DNA of 64,000 bases from Datnioides undecimradiatus. Taxonomy: Eukaryota; Chordata; Actinopteri; Lobotiformes; Datnioididae. Both the position numbers and the translations under genes were made by a program. Each line of letters begins with the position of its first letter. Position 1 is the stretch's first letter. Under the pieces are notes generated by a model, which worked only from the letters and a program-made list of their open reading frames with translations, ran no database searches and was not told the origin of the DNA. The stretch spans positions 2,480,001 to 2,544,000 of the forward strand of contig WARS01000052.1 of the NCBI GenBank assembly GCA_008933995.1. The letters are read 5' to 3'. This document shows, one piece after another, positions 1 to 13,090 of the stretch.

Positions 1-3000
1 TTCTTTTCAAAGCGAAGTGTGAGTGGCATGTTTGGCTTTTGTCAGCCTGAATATGACTAGATAGGCCGACAGGGCCAGCCTGTTATCAGCCTGGTGTGCT
101 GTGGGAGCTTCAGATGTGAACTTCCTTCCCCCACCTCTTGAAGCTCAAAGATACAGTCACTTCATTCAACAAGGGCAGCAAGTGGAGAGGAATGTCTCTG
201 CGCTGTTGGTGCACGGCGAAGCGCACAATGCAGGGCTTCACATATAGATGCACATGTGACGAGTGGAGGGATGCTTCTCTGATTGAATGGTAGAAAACAT
301 CCTCAATAAGCCTCAAACTCTGCTTTTTTCCTCTGACTCAGGCGCCGTCCATGTTTTTCTATGGGTGTTTGTTCCATCACGCCTATCAATAAGACTCATT
401 TGCACTGTTTAGTCTCTGTCTAGACTTGTTTCAGTGCTGAACTGCCTCACGGCGTGTTCTTTTCCTAATGGCAAGCACTGCACCACAGAGCAGCTAAAGA
501 GAACTGGGAGTTTAGCTGGTTTTCAGCAGGTCTGCGTCGGCACTACTGAGTCTCTGAGCAACATATTGATCCGGTAACATCTCTAGCAGTGCCTTTCTGT
601 AGCGCTGACCTCTGGTCTCTCTAGAAAGAAGGGGGTTAGAGAGGATCGGCGCTACAGGGATCAGTAAAGAATCATGTTGGTGGTATTTTTGTAGCTGCCA
701 CATCATTGGATAAACAGTTCCCTACCGAAATAAAGCCTCAAAGCTGGCCAAGCGGGTATCAAAAGCAAAATAATCCAAATGTCAACACATCAGTCTTTCC
801 CGTTAAGCACAGTTATTAGTCACATCGGCATTGTTTGGTGTGTATGAAGTGTGTGTGTGTGTGCCACTGAGGATACCGGCCTATTCAGAAATGTGGCACA
901 GATAGTCAGATGGAGACAGACAGACAGACAGGCGGATAGAGCGCGATGTGATAATGTTCGTTGTTGGACTCCACAGTTTTTGCCACAGGAAGTCCCGCAC
1001 GTCCGGCTCGACGGGCATAACCTCAGAATCTAACCAGATAACTCGTCCCAGCCGCAGCCGGAGGCGTCCCAGAGGACCGGGGGGGGGGGCAGGGGGAGCT
1101 GCTCTGCCCGGGGCCTCCTCCCTCCATAAACACCACCAAACCTCACTCTGTCGCCCATGTGACTGTGGCCGGACGTGACCTGTGTCACACAGGACAAAAG
1201 GCAGCAGCCGTGTCGCATGAGAACCTTGTTATTTCCCAACGAAACGCGGCGTTTTTTTAGGGATAAATTGAGAAACCTGATTATAAATAGACACCTAGGG
1301 GCAGGGCAGGGTGCTGGTGCCAGTGGGACACCAAAGGTAAAGTGAACAGCACAAACTACGGCCTCCAAAAGATCATAAAGTTGATTTAACACGTCTAAAA
1401 ACAAGATCCGAACATTAGAACGGTCATAAATGTGGGGTTTATTGCAGGGCTATTGATTTAGACTGCAACAGTTTTGGGCTGATGTACTTCATAAACTGGA
1501 ATTTTTCCAACGAAGCATTGATTATTTAGTTCAAAAGTCCAAAGAGTTAATTATTTATAATTTTAGAGCTGCAGCAATTAGCCAACTAACCCACAAGACA
1601 GCAGAATGAAAAACAACTGGCAACGTTGACAAACCATCCGCCCTGTCTGTGAGCGCTGGGTGAGGTGTGGGTGGACGGTCCAGTGCTCGTCATGTTACTC
1701 ATTACACGGCTGTCAGATGCAGCCTGCGCTCAAAATGTGCTGAAAAGACAAACTTCCCGCTGAGCATCAGACGCAGTTTGAATGTGCCATCTGCTGTAGC
1801 TCTTGCGCGTACAGTGGGTATTTAACCTGTAAATACATATTAAAACATCTCACCAACAGCTGTAAGCAACTCCCGTATCGAGCCGGTGCTTTTATTTTGG
1901 AAGATCTCGGGGAGGATGTGGTCTAAAATGGTTTTTAACTAAACTCTTAGTTGTGGTTTCATTTCAAATGACTTTATCAAACATTTATTCAGTGTAAAAT
2001 GACCAATGTAGTGAAGGCAGATGTTGCGGTTTATGCTCGGATCGCTGTGAGTTTAAGTAATTGGAGTTTTATATCTCTCGTTCTTCCTTTTGATTGGTTT
2101 AATTTAATTTAAGACACCAGGATGGGAGTGAAGAGCTTCTCACAGCCTGGAATCCACTTTTAACCGCGCTGCTGGGGTCATACATTTAAACACTTGTGGA
2201 TCCACCCGGACACCGTAGCTGTGGCTGTTTGTGAACCAGCAGCTCTGTGACGATGAATGCTTGGCTGGGCCTGATATGAATTATGTAATGAACAATGGCA
2301 ACGCCTTTTGTGGACCAATTTCCCTTAATAGGCTCCTCTAGTCTGTCCAAACAGACGGTGCATTAAAGCATGTCTGGGTCGACTGTGAGCGTCTGTTGTT
2401 GTCGCATTGCACTGAAACTCAAGAGTCTGTCACTTTGTTTTATGAAGCAAAGCTGATGGGAGGATATTTGTGAGGTTCCTGGCATCCCAAACATAAGAAT
2501 ACATCAGAGGCGCGTGCGTTACGTAAGCTCAGTTCATCTCAGCCACTCAGCGACACTAGATGAAGACTGGGATCTTTTGTGTGCTCGCTCCGCTCAGGTC
2601 AAAGTCTGGTTATTGGCCCCACAGCTGCAGAGTTTCTAAGGTGTGGCTCTGCGACTTTGCCTCTTGTCTGCCGCGCCGTGCGTGCTCCCCGCTCGCCACA
2701 GAGCACGCAGCCATTTGACTACGCTTTGAATATCTGGACTGCGGTCATGTGACAGACTCTAACAACTTGTTTTTGTCTGTTTTGTTATTGTTTTTATTTT
2801 TTGCAGGTAGTCACACCTTCACATTTGCAGCCAGACATTTCTTAATCTTTAGGGGAGGGGGGCTGGGGGGGATTACTGTGAAACAATCTCATTTGATGGA
2901 GCTTGAGTCTGCACTTTGCATTAGCCGCACTCACTTCCTAGATGTTCTAAATACCAAGCCAGCGTCCGGATGGACTGCAGTCGAATCTAGTTGTAAATGC

Positions 3001-3461
3001 CACACGCTTGAGGCTAAGCAGTTTGTCTTGATTGGTCGATCTGTGATCTGTCTATTCATTTAGAGGACGTTAAGTGAGAGCTTCGTTCTCGTCCCTCATG
3101 ATAAGAGCACGCAAGACTGCTCACGAGAGCCATAAAATCCATTTTGTACTCTTGAGCAACACCCAGGTCAGTTTAAGAAGCACTTAAAGGGATAGTTCGC
3201 ATATTTACTTATCCATAGTGAAAACCCACCAGTTATTTCCCTTGTGTAGTAAACGGGCCTGGTTGTGTTGCATCAGTGGCAAATAACACGGTGTGGAATT
3301 ATCCTGCGACATGACTGCAGTGAACGTTTGGTTACTGGTAATTGTGCTTCATTACACATGTGGCGAGCAAATGAGCGCAGACTCTCCCCGTGCGACACCA
3401 CGCCTGCGCGCGCGCGACGCGATGCTAAGGAGGAGTTTGCGAAGCTGCAGAAACAGGCCCC

Positions 3462-3463
<2 letters not shown>

Positions 3464-3499
<36 letters not shown>

Positions 3500-3511
3500 A
3501 CGTGTGTGTGT
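3464..3511. repeat. (GT)n microsatellite
   Basis: Seventeen or more GT dinucleotides, interrupted once by CAC and then continuing. It lies in gipc2 intron 1. Short frames reading through it encode only alternating Cys-Val and are artefacts. Confidence 0.95.
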
Positions 3512-3619
3512 TTGCTACTGACTGGACTGGATCTGGTTTTCTAGTGATTTAAGTGGTTGTTTACCAGCGGTGGCGCAGAGGAAAGCGTTGTCACGGCGCT
3601 GCAGCCCGCAGAGCGACGA

Positions 3620-3643
3620 CAGCAGCAGCAGCAGCAGCAGCAG
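3620..3643 (+). repeat. (CAG)8 trinucleotide repeat
   Basis: Eight uninterrupted CAG triplets in gipc2 intron 1. The surrounding 61-codon frame gives a polyglutamine run, but it has no family resemblance and no supporting splice structure, so I treat the repeat as non-coding. Confidence 0.9.
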
Positions 3644-5484
3644 GTTTTCGGGTTTGCATCAGTCCCTTTGAGATTTGCTGTGACTGCGGATAAAAAGGGA
3701 AAACTAATAATTGATTCGCCAGTTTGTGATGGGTGCAGATGAAAAAAACATTATTTACGCACAAACATACAAAACAATCAGTTTAACCAGTCTTTCTTTG
3801 TTATTTCAGGCTTATTTTCTGCCTCTTAAAGGATGCTGGAATAAGTCTGACCTTAGTTGCCATGGAAACCTCTCCTCCTGGTTAGCTCTCAGGCTCAGCT
3901 TCACCTCGGGCTGATGCAGTTTAACTGATCAGTCTGAGTAAAACACAGTTTCCCCACAGGTTGGTCTTTGCTGCTCGCCTGTGATAATGAGTAAACCTGC
4001 AGAACATATGCATCATATTTATTATTACAAAGCTAATAAACGTCTTCAAGCCCTGACTGTGGCCCCAAAGGCCCAACTCAGGCCCGACTCAGGCCCCTCT
4101 GTGTCCACAGCTGAGCTGAAAATGATGATACATGTGTTTAATACCTCCTGTCTTGATTAGTGTGTTCACCTGTGTAAGCAAGACATCACGCACACCGAGC
4201 CGCCATCACAGCTGCTGCAGCCTTACAACACGTAACACCAGCAGGAATGTTTTCTGATCTGTGGTTAGTGGTTGTTCCCCACTCCAGGCTCGAGACTGAA
4301 GGAGACTTTGTGCTCTGGAGGTTGCAGCTCCTAAAATGTGGAACTTGTGTCTGTTAAACACAAATTAAGGCAGGCAGCCATTCTGAATGTATTAAAACAA
4401 CATTTTTCCAATTTCAAAACTCTAGTTTGGTCTTATAAGGGAATTACCTGCTGCTCAGCGTCGCGTTGAATCTGTCATATCCTCTGCGTTAGCGTCCACT
4501 TTTGCTCATGTATATTTAATATGGTCATCTGAGCTTCGTCTTTGCATATCTGGATGGAACAGAACCAGGATCACCTTCTGAAACACGTTGACCCGGGTTC
4601 GGTTCGACTCGGGGGAGACGTTTCTGAGCCGCCTCTCTGAAAACAGCCCTCTGGTGTCACTCTGAGGAATGTCACATCCGCAGTTAGGTAAATGATTACT
4701 CTGGCTTAAGTGCTGACGAATGTGATGTCCCGTAGGGAAGCGGAGCCGCGCCACGACGCACGCCTGCTTGCATCAGCACTCCCTGTGTTAACGACTAAAT
4801 AACAGTGGATGAAGGCAGGAAATGAGAATCTCTCTAACCCTTGTTTCTGACCATTAACAGATCGGTTGAAGGGGCTTCACGTGGACAGCCGTTGTCAAAG
4901 GAACAGGCTTTTTGGTCAACGCTGCTTTTAAAGCGGGGCATAATTCAGAAGGAGATCCAGTTAAAAGCTGTGTTTACCTTCCTTTAAACAGGTGGTGATC
5001 TCTGTAGAGAGTAAGTGTAGGTGGAGATTTCAAACATTCAGTACCAGCACTTGTATGATTATAATATTGTACCATGTCGTCCTGACAAAGCCCTCTCATT
5101 TTATTAAATGGCAGTATATTTATAGAGATCGGGAACTAATGAGCTGCAATGATCAGCTGAGTCGCTTGTTTTAGGCTGTGGCGGTGCAGTCAAAAGGATT
5201 TAATGCACAGCTTCTCCTTTGGGTGGTGCAACAGGTGGTTATTGATTACTTCAGCATTATTTTCAGTTGATCTCAAAAAGATAGGAAAAACGGCACAGCA
5301 CGGTTCGTTGGATCCAATCCTAAATAATGAATTCTGCCTTTTAAAAACTAGAAAACAAAGGAATTTCAGGGTTTTCCTCTGGGAATCAGTAAGTGGGGTT
5401 GGTGAGTGACGGCAACACGATACATCAGCATGCTGCAGGAGGAAGTTTTCAAATGTTTTACTTGGGAAAAAGTTTAAAAAAATA

Positions 5485-5765
5485 AAAAATATTACTATAC
5501 TCCATCAAGTAAAAGTCCACTTGTACTCGTTTTCTTTCTGTACCTTTGTAAATGCAACAAGTGTGGATTGTGAAGAGCCAAAGAGGCGCTGCACAATGCA
5601 TTAACATGCATTAATATGTAAAAATCACATTACTATAGTTACATTAGTATCAACTAAGTCGATGCAATGGAGTAAAAAGTACAGTTCCTCCCTCTGAAAC
5701 AGTAGATTTGTTATAAAACAGTATAAATAAATGTAGAAGTACCATTAAATTGTGCTCAGCTACAC
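5485..5765. mobile_element. Fish interspersed repeat, 'TAAAAGTAC' type (non-autonomous, decayed)
   Basis: The stretch carries several phrases typical of an abundant teleost short repeat: AGTAAAAGTCCACTTGTACTC near the left, GAGTAAAAAGTACAGTTCCTC followed by CCCTCTGAAAC, and TGTAGAAGTACCATTAAAT near the right. A related copy lies at 21719-21915. The family assignment is from memory of fish genome repeats; boundaries are approximate and no target-site duplication could be fixed. It sits in gipc2 intron 1. Confidence 0.5.
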
Positions 5766-6419
5766 TGTGTGTGATTAATCAAACCGCCACCCGCTGATGC
5801 ATCCTAATCTCTTTATTGTTGTTGCCAGACAGCAGTTTAAACACTCGCCTCAGGTATTAAATATGTGCCCTGTTGCTGCGGGATGTAACACCAGTGCTCA
5901 CTTTCCCTCAAGCCCCAAGTATCCATCTTTACACTGACGTCGGGGGTGTCTTGTGTCCACCAGTAAACGCTTTTGTGTCCACCAGTAAACATTCTTGTTT
6001 ATATTTGTGGGGCCCCGGCTGAAGCACGGCTATGGAGGTGCCGACTGCTGCAAGGTGTCGGCGAGTCATCAGAAAAGCAAACCACACGGCGGGTGTTTGC
6101 AGCAGAGACGGCGCGGTCAGCCCGTATCTAATAAAATCAGAGGCTCGGGGATCTTTTATTAACTCTGACAAGAACAATGTTTGGTTTAGATCCTCGGGTG
6201 CAGCTCAGGAGACCTGCGTCTCTACCACAAACACTGTTTCCTGACATCAGACAAACTATGATCCTAAAACATGTCTGCCTCATGCCAATATAAAATGCTG
6301 TAGGTTACCTTGCTTTTATACAAAAACATAAGTAATACTGGCTCAAACCTCATCTTAAAATCTGATTTTGCCTGTTTTTAGTGTTTTTGTCCATTGACCC
6401 ATGACTAGCTCTGCCCTGA

Positions 6420-6790
6420 CGCTGAGCAGATTGCAGCGCCCCTACTTTCACTCGCCCTTTTCCACGCGCTTATCAAGGTCGTGGTCAGCGTGGCGCAGGC
6501 AAGTGGGAGGTGTAGTATCTGTTGTTTTGTTGAGTCAGGTTGCGAGAGAGGCGAGGCTGGCCACTTCACCGGCAGCGCGCGCGCGCACATGACGCTGCTC
6601 GGCGTGAACGCGCGGCGGCGGCTGTCAGCCCAGCAGGAGGAGAGGAGTGCTGAGAGCTGCCTGCGTCGCACAGAAGCCGCTTAATGCAGTCGGCTCGGCA
6701 GCCTTGGTAACCGGGCGTAGGCGTCCGCTGCTGTTCCTCCCACTCGCTCTTGGGTAATGCCCTGGCTTGGGGAGGAGGAGGCAAGAGGAT
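6420..6790. promoter_or_regulatory. CpG-rich patch inside gipc2 intron 1, possible alternative promoter
   Basis: This stretch is clearly richer in G+C and in CG dinucleotides than its flanks, with runs such as CGCGCGCGCGC near 6575-6586 and several GCGGCGG blocks around 6610-6620. A donor-like site, CTTG followed by GTAACC, lies near 6706. It could be an internal promoter or untranslated first exon, or simply a GC-rich patch. No recognisable protein is encoded. Confidence 0.3.
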
Positions 6791-7844
6791 GGGGGGGGTC
6801 TGTTATGGAAAAAATGGGAGGGGGGGCATCAATTCAGCTACAGTACACCCCTCCCTTGCACCAGACATCACCTCCTCTTCTGCCCTGTACTCTCTTTTCT
6901 CTCTTTGGCCTTCTCCTCTAGCGGCCTCCCTCCATTATAATCCCATTCTTTTATAGTCTGGTAACCCAAGGCAACGCACGAGGCCACGTCTGCTAATGTG
7001 CGAGTGAACAGCGCCTGTTGGTACACAGGGAAAAAACTAAAGGCCCAAACATGGCAGGCCTCGCTGCCAGAGCCTGATTGGTGCACAAAGGTCATCCTCC
7101 TGATGAACCAGCACGAATCAATCCCTGCAAAAAAACCCGGAAGTTAGCCGCTAAATCCTGCCTCGGTATTTCTCAAAGCCCCGCTGGGAGCCTGATCCCA
7201 CAGCAGAAGCTGGACCGAGTAAATGGACATTAAAGCAGAACTTATTAAAAGCTTCTAGTTGTTCTAGTTGCAGTGAATGATTCATGTCCTCCGGTCTGCT
7301 GCTCCCGGGTTTCACCCTCCAGTCTCTGTTTGAAGTGCTGTTAAATCAGGCCACTTGTGTATCGTGTTCCCGGTGATCACATTTCCCTCCCTCTGTCCTG
7401 CCAAGACGTGGCAGCCACAAGGTGTGAAGCCAGATTTCAACATATCTGACACAGGAGAGGAGGAGAGGAGAGGTCACACTCCCCCTCCCTCGTTGTCGTC
7501 AGATGCACGGAGGACAGCACACACGGATGAAACCCCGTGGTGGGAGAGGGTATAACTGCAAAACTTGGCTGCTGCATTAAAGACAGAGCTCCCTGATGAT
7601 TCCTGTGTTTAGCATGCTGAGGCAGCGCTCTGTCATCTACTGTCTTTTATTTTTGAATCTGGCTCCGTTTGCAGGCTGTGACTAAAACGGACGATTCTGG
7701 GGTTTTCCTTCACCACGAGGCCTCTTCTCTCTCTCTCTCTCTCCCTCCTTTTATTACCATTAACAGTCTATTTTTATTTTATTTAGTGCCTGCATTATTG
7801 TAACATGTCATATCGTCCCGCTTCACGTTCGCGTGCCTGCACAG

Positions 7845-9121
7845 ATCCTGTTCTGCACCCTCAACACCCACAAGATCGACATGGACAAGCTGCTGGGGGG
7901 CCAGATTGGCCTGGAGGATTTCATCTTCGCCCACATCAAAGGGCTCAAGAAGGAGGTGGAGGTTTACAAGTCCGAAGACGCTCTCGGCCTCACCATCACC
8001 GACAACGGCGCGGGATACGCTTTCATCAAGGTAAGAAGAAGCTGCTCGAGCCGAGCCGATCAACGTCGCTTCTTAATTCGCAGTGGTGTTGAGTTATGTG
8101 ACACACAAAGTAAACGCTTGGGTAAAGAAGCTCGGGAGACAAAACAGTGCCTGCTGTGTTTAGCGTACTTTAAATATTTGCCGCACTGGCTTTTACATCA
8201 TTAGTGCCGTCTTTATATTCATCTTGCTCATGAGGGGTGAGGGCTATGGAGTGAATGATAAAGAGGAATAGAGGGAGGATAGAAAACTGAGACGGAGGGG
8301 AAAGGAACGGGTGAGCGGAGGCAGGACGAGTGTTAGGCGAGGTCTTTGCTCCCAAACTTAGCCATAAAACGTCATTAATATAAACATTAACCTGTGTTTA
8401 TTGGTTCAAACTGTCCCCAAAGTAACATGACCAGCCAAAGGTGGTTATGGTACACATGGGAATGCAAATACCAACCATTTTCTTTATGAATCTATTGGTT
8501 TAATAGTAATTTAAACGCATTCAAAACACACTTTGTTCATTTTGAAGTAATCTACAGAAGGCTCCTGATCATATTTGATTTAATATAAATGTTTTTTTCA
8601 TTGTGGAAGGTTAAATGAGCAGTCATCATAGTCCACCTTAACAAAAGTGCTCACATGTGCCATCATGTGATGCCCAAACAGCACTGCAATCAGATTACCT
8701 GACAGTGACTCTAAAGCCCGGGGGGGTCAGTGTTGAACGCTCTTAATCTGAGCTTCTTTTACAACTTACAGACTTTTAAGGTGGTGGTGCAGCTTTCGTG
8801 GCGCACTACGGCTGTTCTGATGCTGCTTAGGTTTGAGGAGCAAAACGGCTGAAAAGACAAGGCTCCCTGTAAAACAGCCTGTCATAATATTCATATTTGG
8901 ACTCGACTCACCGCCGTGCGGCCACACGCGGGTACATTTGCATCACAAATGTTCGTTTCCTTTTTTAAAGGCTTTTGAAGCCTCGCGCAGAGACAAACTG
9001 TGTTATTTAACTTTCCACGGCCGCATTTTTAATAACTATATTTGTATTCGGCCAAGTCAAGTGGTTTCTGCTGGGACATGATGAAAGAGCGAATACAGCA
9101 GACTGGCTAAGTGTTGCCCAG

Positions 9122-9171
<50 letters not shown>

Positions 9172-10958
9172 CAGTCGTTGTTTGCCTTCTTGTTTTGATC
9201 TGTATTTTTGTCTTGTTCTGATGGAAAACAACTCCTTTTGTGTGCTACCTTATGAATATATAACCTCATTATTCTGTATTTTAACCACATTTATCCTCTG
9301 TATTACCCCCTCTGTCTGTGTGCCAGCGCATCAAAGAGGGCAGCGTTGTGGACGGGGTGAAGGTGATCTGTGTGGGCGACCACGTGGAGTGCATTAACGG
9401 ACGTAACATCGTAGGGACACGGCATTATGAGGTCGCCCGCATGCTCAAAGAGCTGCCCAAGGACAAGTCCTTCACCCTCAAACTGGTGGAGCCGATGAAG
9501 GCTTTTGGTGAGTGACAAATAAGATGCAGAAGAGGCGCGGCAGCACGTTGCATCACCGATCCAGATGGTGAAAGGACAGATTCACCTTCGGGATTCAGTC
9601 ACTCGTCCTGGCTGCAGCGTTTCTCAGCACGGGGGCTGGGATGACAGAGCACGTTAGATCATTTTGTGCATTTACAAGTTCACCCGCATCATGAGCAAAA
9701 CAACAAAACAACAAAAAAAAAAATATTAAAATGCACACGTGTAGGCTTTTCTGCTGTTCTCCCGGGTCCATGCACAGCTTTATAAACCACAACCGGTCAT
9801 TTTATAATTAGTTAGGTTCAGTTTTCCAAAACAGTGACACTCTTATTATATTGTTTCCCCTCTGAATGACAGAAATGCTTGAGCCCAGGTCAAAGGGCGC
9901 CAAACCTGCCGGCGACAACAAGATCGGCACAGGGAGGGGGACTCTGAGGCTTCGGTCCAAGGGCCCAGCTACTGTGGAGGAGGAGGTGAGTCTCTCCAAG
10001 TGTCACATCTCAAGCGTGCATGCGTCAGTGGGTCGTTGTACTCTGACGTTTGTGTTGTGAACGATTAATGCAGGGAACCAGCTTTCTGAGCACACAGAGC
10101 CACTGACTCTAGTATGAAGATTAGTATTAGATTAAAGATGGCGCATCCCCACTGCACCGCACTGTTCGTCCTCCATCGATGCATGTGCAACGCGCTGAGA
10201 AGAGGCAGCAACATACAGTAAAACAGTCGGACTGAATGACTGAAACTGAGTCGTTTGTGTTTTGCAGCCAACGGAGTTTGAGGAGAAGGCTGTGAAGAAG
10301 GTGGACGACCTGCTGGAGAGCTACATGGGCATCAGAGACACTGAACTTGGTGAGTATTCACAGGTATCAGTGGCTGACGTTGATATCTTTGCATAATATA
10401 TAGTTTTGAGCATCAGTATTAATATTAATTGAGACATGATAATTAGATGTTTTACAATCCGGGTCCAGCCACGTGCTTTAGCTTCAGTTTAGCGCTGATT
10501 TAGTCACGTGACGAACGCCTTCAATGAGGCCACTTCGCTCTGCCCTGCGGGCTGGAGCCGAGGCCTTCACAGACCGTGGGAATAATGGATTTAAACTCTG
10601 GTTTTGATCAGGGCAAACACTTTATGATTCAGGAGAGACGGTCAACGTGTGAAAGCACCTGTGCGCCATTAAAGGCTCAACTAAAATAATAAAATAATAA
10701 GGGTTTTATAGAGGGAACGCAGTGTGCTGCAGCCTAAACGGGTCTCAGTACAAGTTTAACAGCGAGGAAATCGTCTCTCAAGTACTCTGCCCTCTCCTCT
10801 CTCCAGCCGCTACGATGGTCGAGGTCGGCCGGGACAAGAAGAACCCAGATGAATTCGCCATGGCGCTGGACGAGACCCTCGGAGACTTCGCCTTCCCCGA
10901 TGAGTTCGTCTTTGACGTCTGGGGGGCCATCGGAGACGCCAAGCAGGGCAGATTTTAA
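7845..10958 (+). CDS. gipc2: GIPC-family PDZ adaptor protein, 3' five coding exons (gipc2-like)
   Basis: Coding exons are 7845-8030, 9327-9507, 9873-9985, 10268-10349 and 10807-10958. They total 714 nt (237 codons plus stop), with GT donors and AG acceptors throughout and frame kept at each junction. The first exon gives the end of the GH1 region ([20 protein letters not shown]), then the PDZ domain starts with its ligand-binding loop ALGLTI. Exon 2 finishes the PDZ domain. Exons 3-5 encode the C-terminal GH2 region ([19 protein letters not shown]), which in this family binds myosin VI. GIPC proteins are cytosolic adaptors that link receptor C-termini to myosin VI on endocytic vesicles. Residues such as [31 protein letters not shown] and [16 protein letters not shown] resemble GIPC2 more than GIPC1 or GIPC3, judged from memory. 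About 90 N-terminal residues are off the left edge. The family call is secure; the paralogue number is probable. Confidence 0.88.
9123..9169. repeat. (AC)n microsatellite
   Basis: An uninterrupted run of about 23 AC units in the intron before the second listed gipc2 exon. Confidence 0.97.
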
Positions 10959-10978
10959 GCTTGGTCCTGCCTACCCCC

Positions 10979-11014
<36 letters not shown>

Positions 11015-12130
11015 ACCCTCCTTCTTCAAACTGTTAAAATCCTCAGAGGCAAACTGGACCAGCTTGGAACCAACTCAAGCGGGGGGCGGATGCAGAGTGC
11101 GTAGGTGTAGGTTTTGCGCCGAGTGTCTTGAAGCGCCGCCTTCATCGGAGCGGGGTCTGCAGATGGAATTTAACATGTCAGCGCTTCTGTGCAATCTCGT
11201 AAAGGTATATCCGTGAAATGCGGAATGCGGTCTCCAACACTGGAGCCGCTGATTAAGTCCAGATGCGGCATTCAAACCTTTTCTGCCCCCTAACCCTAAC
11301 CCTGAAGGCTCACGGTGCTGTTCTCCGGTTTCGTGCACGCCGTTCATCTTCAATCACTCCGTTTTAATCACACTCAGCAGCTGTGTCATTCTGAATATAC
11401 AGACGTGTCGCACAGCTTTTTATAGGCTTTTTTTTATATATATATGTGAAAGCGTTGCTGATTTTACAGCAGCAGCATTGTGTAATTAGTGTAATTATAG
11501 CGATCGTAGCAATACTTCACTCGAGCTAACGTTTTATTTCCCTTTTGTCTTTTAAATGACCTCACAGTGGAAAGATGTTTGCGTTCACATGGCTGATGTT
11601 TGTTTACTTTGATTTTCTTTAAATTCCTTTAAGCTCCCTCAGCCTTTCATCCATCTGTCCGGTTTTACCTTTTCAATGCCTTTTAGCACAGTTTGACACA
11701 CGTTCCCTCAACTTTCTTCATTCCTTATGTCATTATAGTCTGTTGCACCGTTAACATGTCATGAAATTAGGTTTATTTAGAAATGCACACATATATATAT
11801 GTATGGATTTTTTTTCCCCTGTAATTTATTTTATCATGAAAAATCATATGCTGTAACTCTGAGACGTGGCTCAAGCGTGAGTGAGAGGGCTTAGCTGAAG
11901 AAGCGACGCTGGAGGCCGTGTCCGGAATGGGATCAATTGCAATTCAATGTCTTAAACACCCGCACTTACATTAATGTAACCGCACTATTTAAAATCACCG
12001 TCAAACTGAATTTAAATAGTGTCTCGATCAGCGTCGTCTACTGTGACTGTCCGCAGCCGCTGCGTATTGTTTGACAAACCATAAGGGATCACTACTGTTG
12101 GATAGACAATAAAATTTGATATACTGTTGT
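10959..12130 (+). other. gipc2 3' untranslated region
   Basis: Sequence after the gipc2 stop codon lacks convincing frames. It ends at a plausible polyadenylation signal AATAAA at 12108-12113. It contains an (AC)16 run at 10981-11012 and two CCCTAA units at about 11289-11301, too few to be a telomeric relic. The 3' end lies within about 100 bases of the txndc12 3' end on the other strand. Confidence 0.6.
10981..11012. repeat. (AC)16 microsatellite in the gipc2 3' UTR
   Basis: Sixteen AC units beginning 22 bases after the gipc2 stop codon. Confidence 0.95.
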
Positions 12131-12203
12131 TACACCTGTGTCGCGACTGCATCTGGCTCGTAACGCAGGGACGGATAAACGCCGGCGACTCAGTACAACA
12201 AAC

Positions 12204-13090
12204 TTTATTTGCACACTTGGCTGTGTACATGTATAAAACACATCAAAACACTTAACCGATGTTGTCTTCCCTCATTCAAAAGAGTTTGACCAAGGCCAAT
12301 AAAAAAAAAAAAAAAAAAAAGAAATTAGTGTCACTTCACGAGCAGCAAAACAAACTCAGAACAAGAGACAATAATAAAGATACAGTGATTACAGGAAGTA
12401 TACTTAATTTGGCAGGATTATAATTCATATTTAAAAGACTGTGGGTAATAGAAATCAGAAGTACAGAGCCCACGGCGTAGCTCGTGGTAAATGTCGTCAC
12501 AGGTATAATTAACATACTGTAGAGGATCTTTGGAAGCACGTTGCTGTTAAAATATGTATCTGGACTAATATGAAATACTGTTTCATTGCTGTTGGGTGGG
12601 TGTACAGTGACTCTACATTAGGATGAATCGCAGTCGCCTACAGTGTGACTGCGAAACCTCTAAAAACCCCCCAAAAATGACTAAGTTCATGGTTTTAATG
12701 ACAAACCAGGCGTTTTCTAGATGTTAAATCATCCAAGAACAGCAGGTGAGAGTTAAATTATGGCTAACTTGGCTGGCTGGAGTTGGTTATATCCTCTACA
12801 GACAGTACGGTACAGTACATGGCATTTAATTAACAGTAGATTACAAATGTACATGGTTCAAAATGGAGACGGTGACGGGAAAACGAGGAGGTGGCGTGTG
12901 TGTGTGTGTGGGGGGGGAGTAGTAGTACTAAAGCACCGACGTCTTTAATGGTTGGCTTGGTTTGGTCAGCGGGATGGACCCCGCCGTCTGAAGTGTAAGT
13001 AGTGACGGAGGACGTGACGGGGCGCGCTGAAGCACAGGCTCGGGTGGAGGAAGTGTAGCCCTTGCAGCCTGATGCAACCTTTCTGCCTCC
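12204..13090 (-). other. txndc12 3' untranslated region with poly(A) signal
   Basis: On the minus strand this follows the txndc12 stop. A minus-strand AATAAA (plus TTTATT, 12204-12209) is a good candidate 3' end, so the two convergent genes finish close together. A run of twenty A on the plus strand (12301-12320), preceded by CCAAT, falls inside it. Confidence 0.55.

Larger units (their letters stand above)
1..7844 (+). other. gipc2 intron 1 (partial; window opens inside it)
   Basis: No exon of a known family is recognisable on either strand here. The next downstream exon begins in the middle of the GIPC N-terminal domain, so about 90 N-terminal codons are missing. GIPC genes carry these in one large first exon, which should have appeared as a long frame if it were inside the window. 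It therefore probably lies left of position 1. The stretch holds microsatellites, a CAG repeat, a fish interspersed repeat near 5.5-5.8 kb and a CpG-rich patch near 6.4-6.8 kb, listed separately. An 18-base phrase (TTGTGTCCACCAGTAAAC) occurs twice in tandem around 5951-5990. The rest looks like ordinary intron sequence. Confidence 0.6.

Noticed and set aside
7779-8063. Minus-strand frame opposite the first visible gipc2 exon
   Set aside because: It is the complement of the conserved PDZ exon; the sense frame has clear family homology and splice sites.
11286-11302. Interstitial telomere-like CCCTAA units
   Set aside because: Two units only; this is expected by chance and carries no information about a fusion site.
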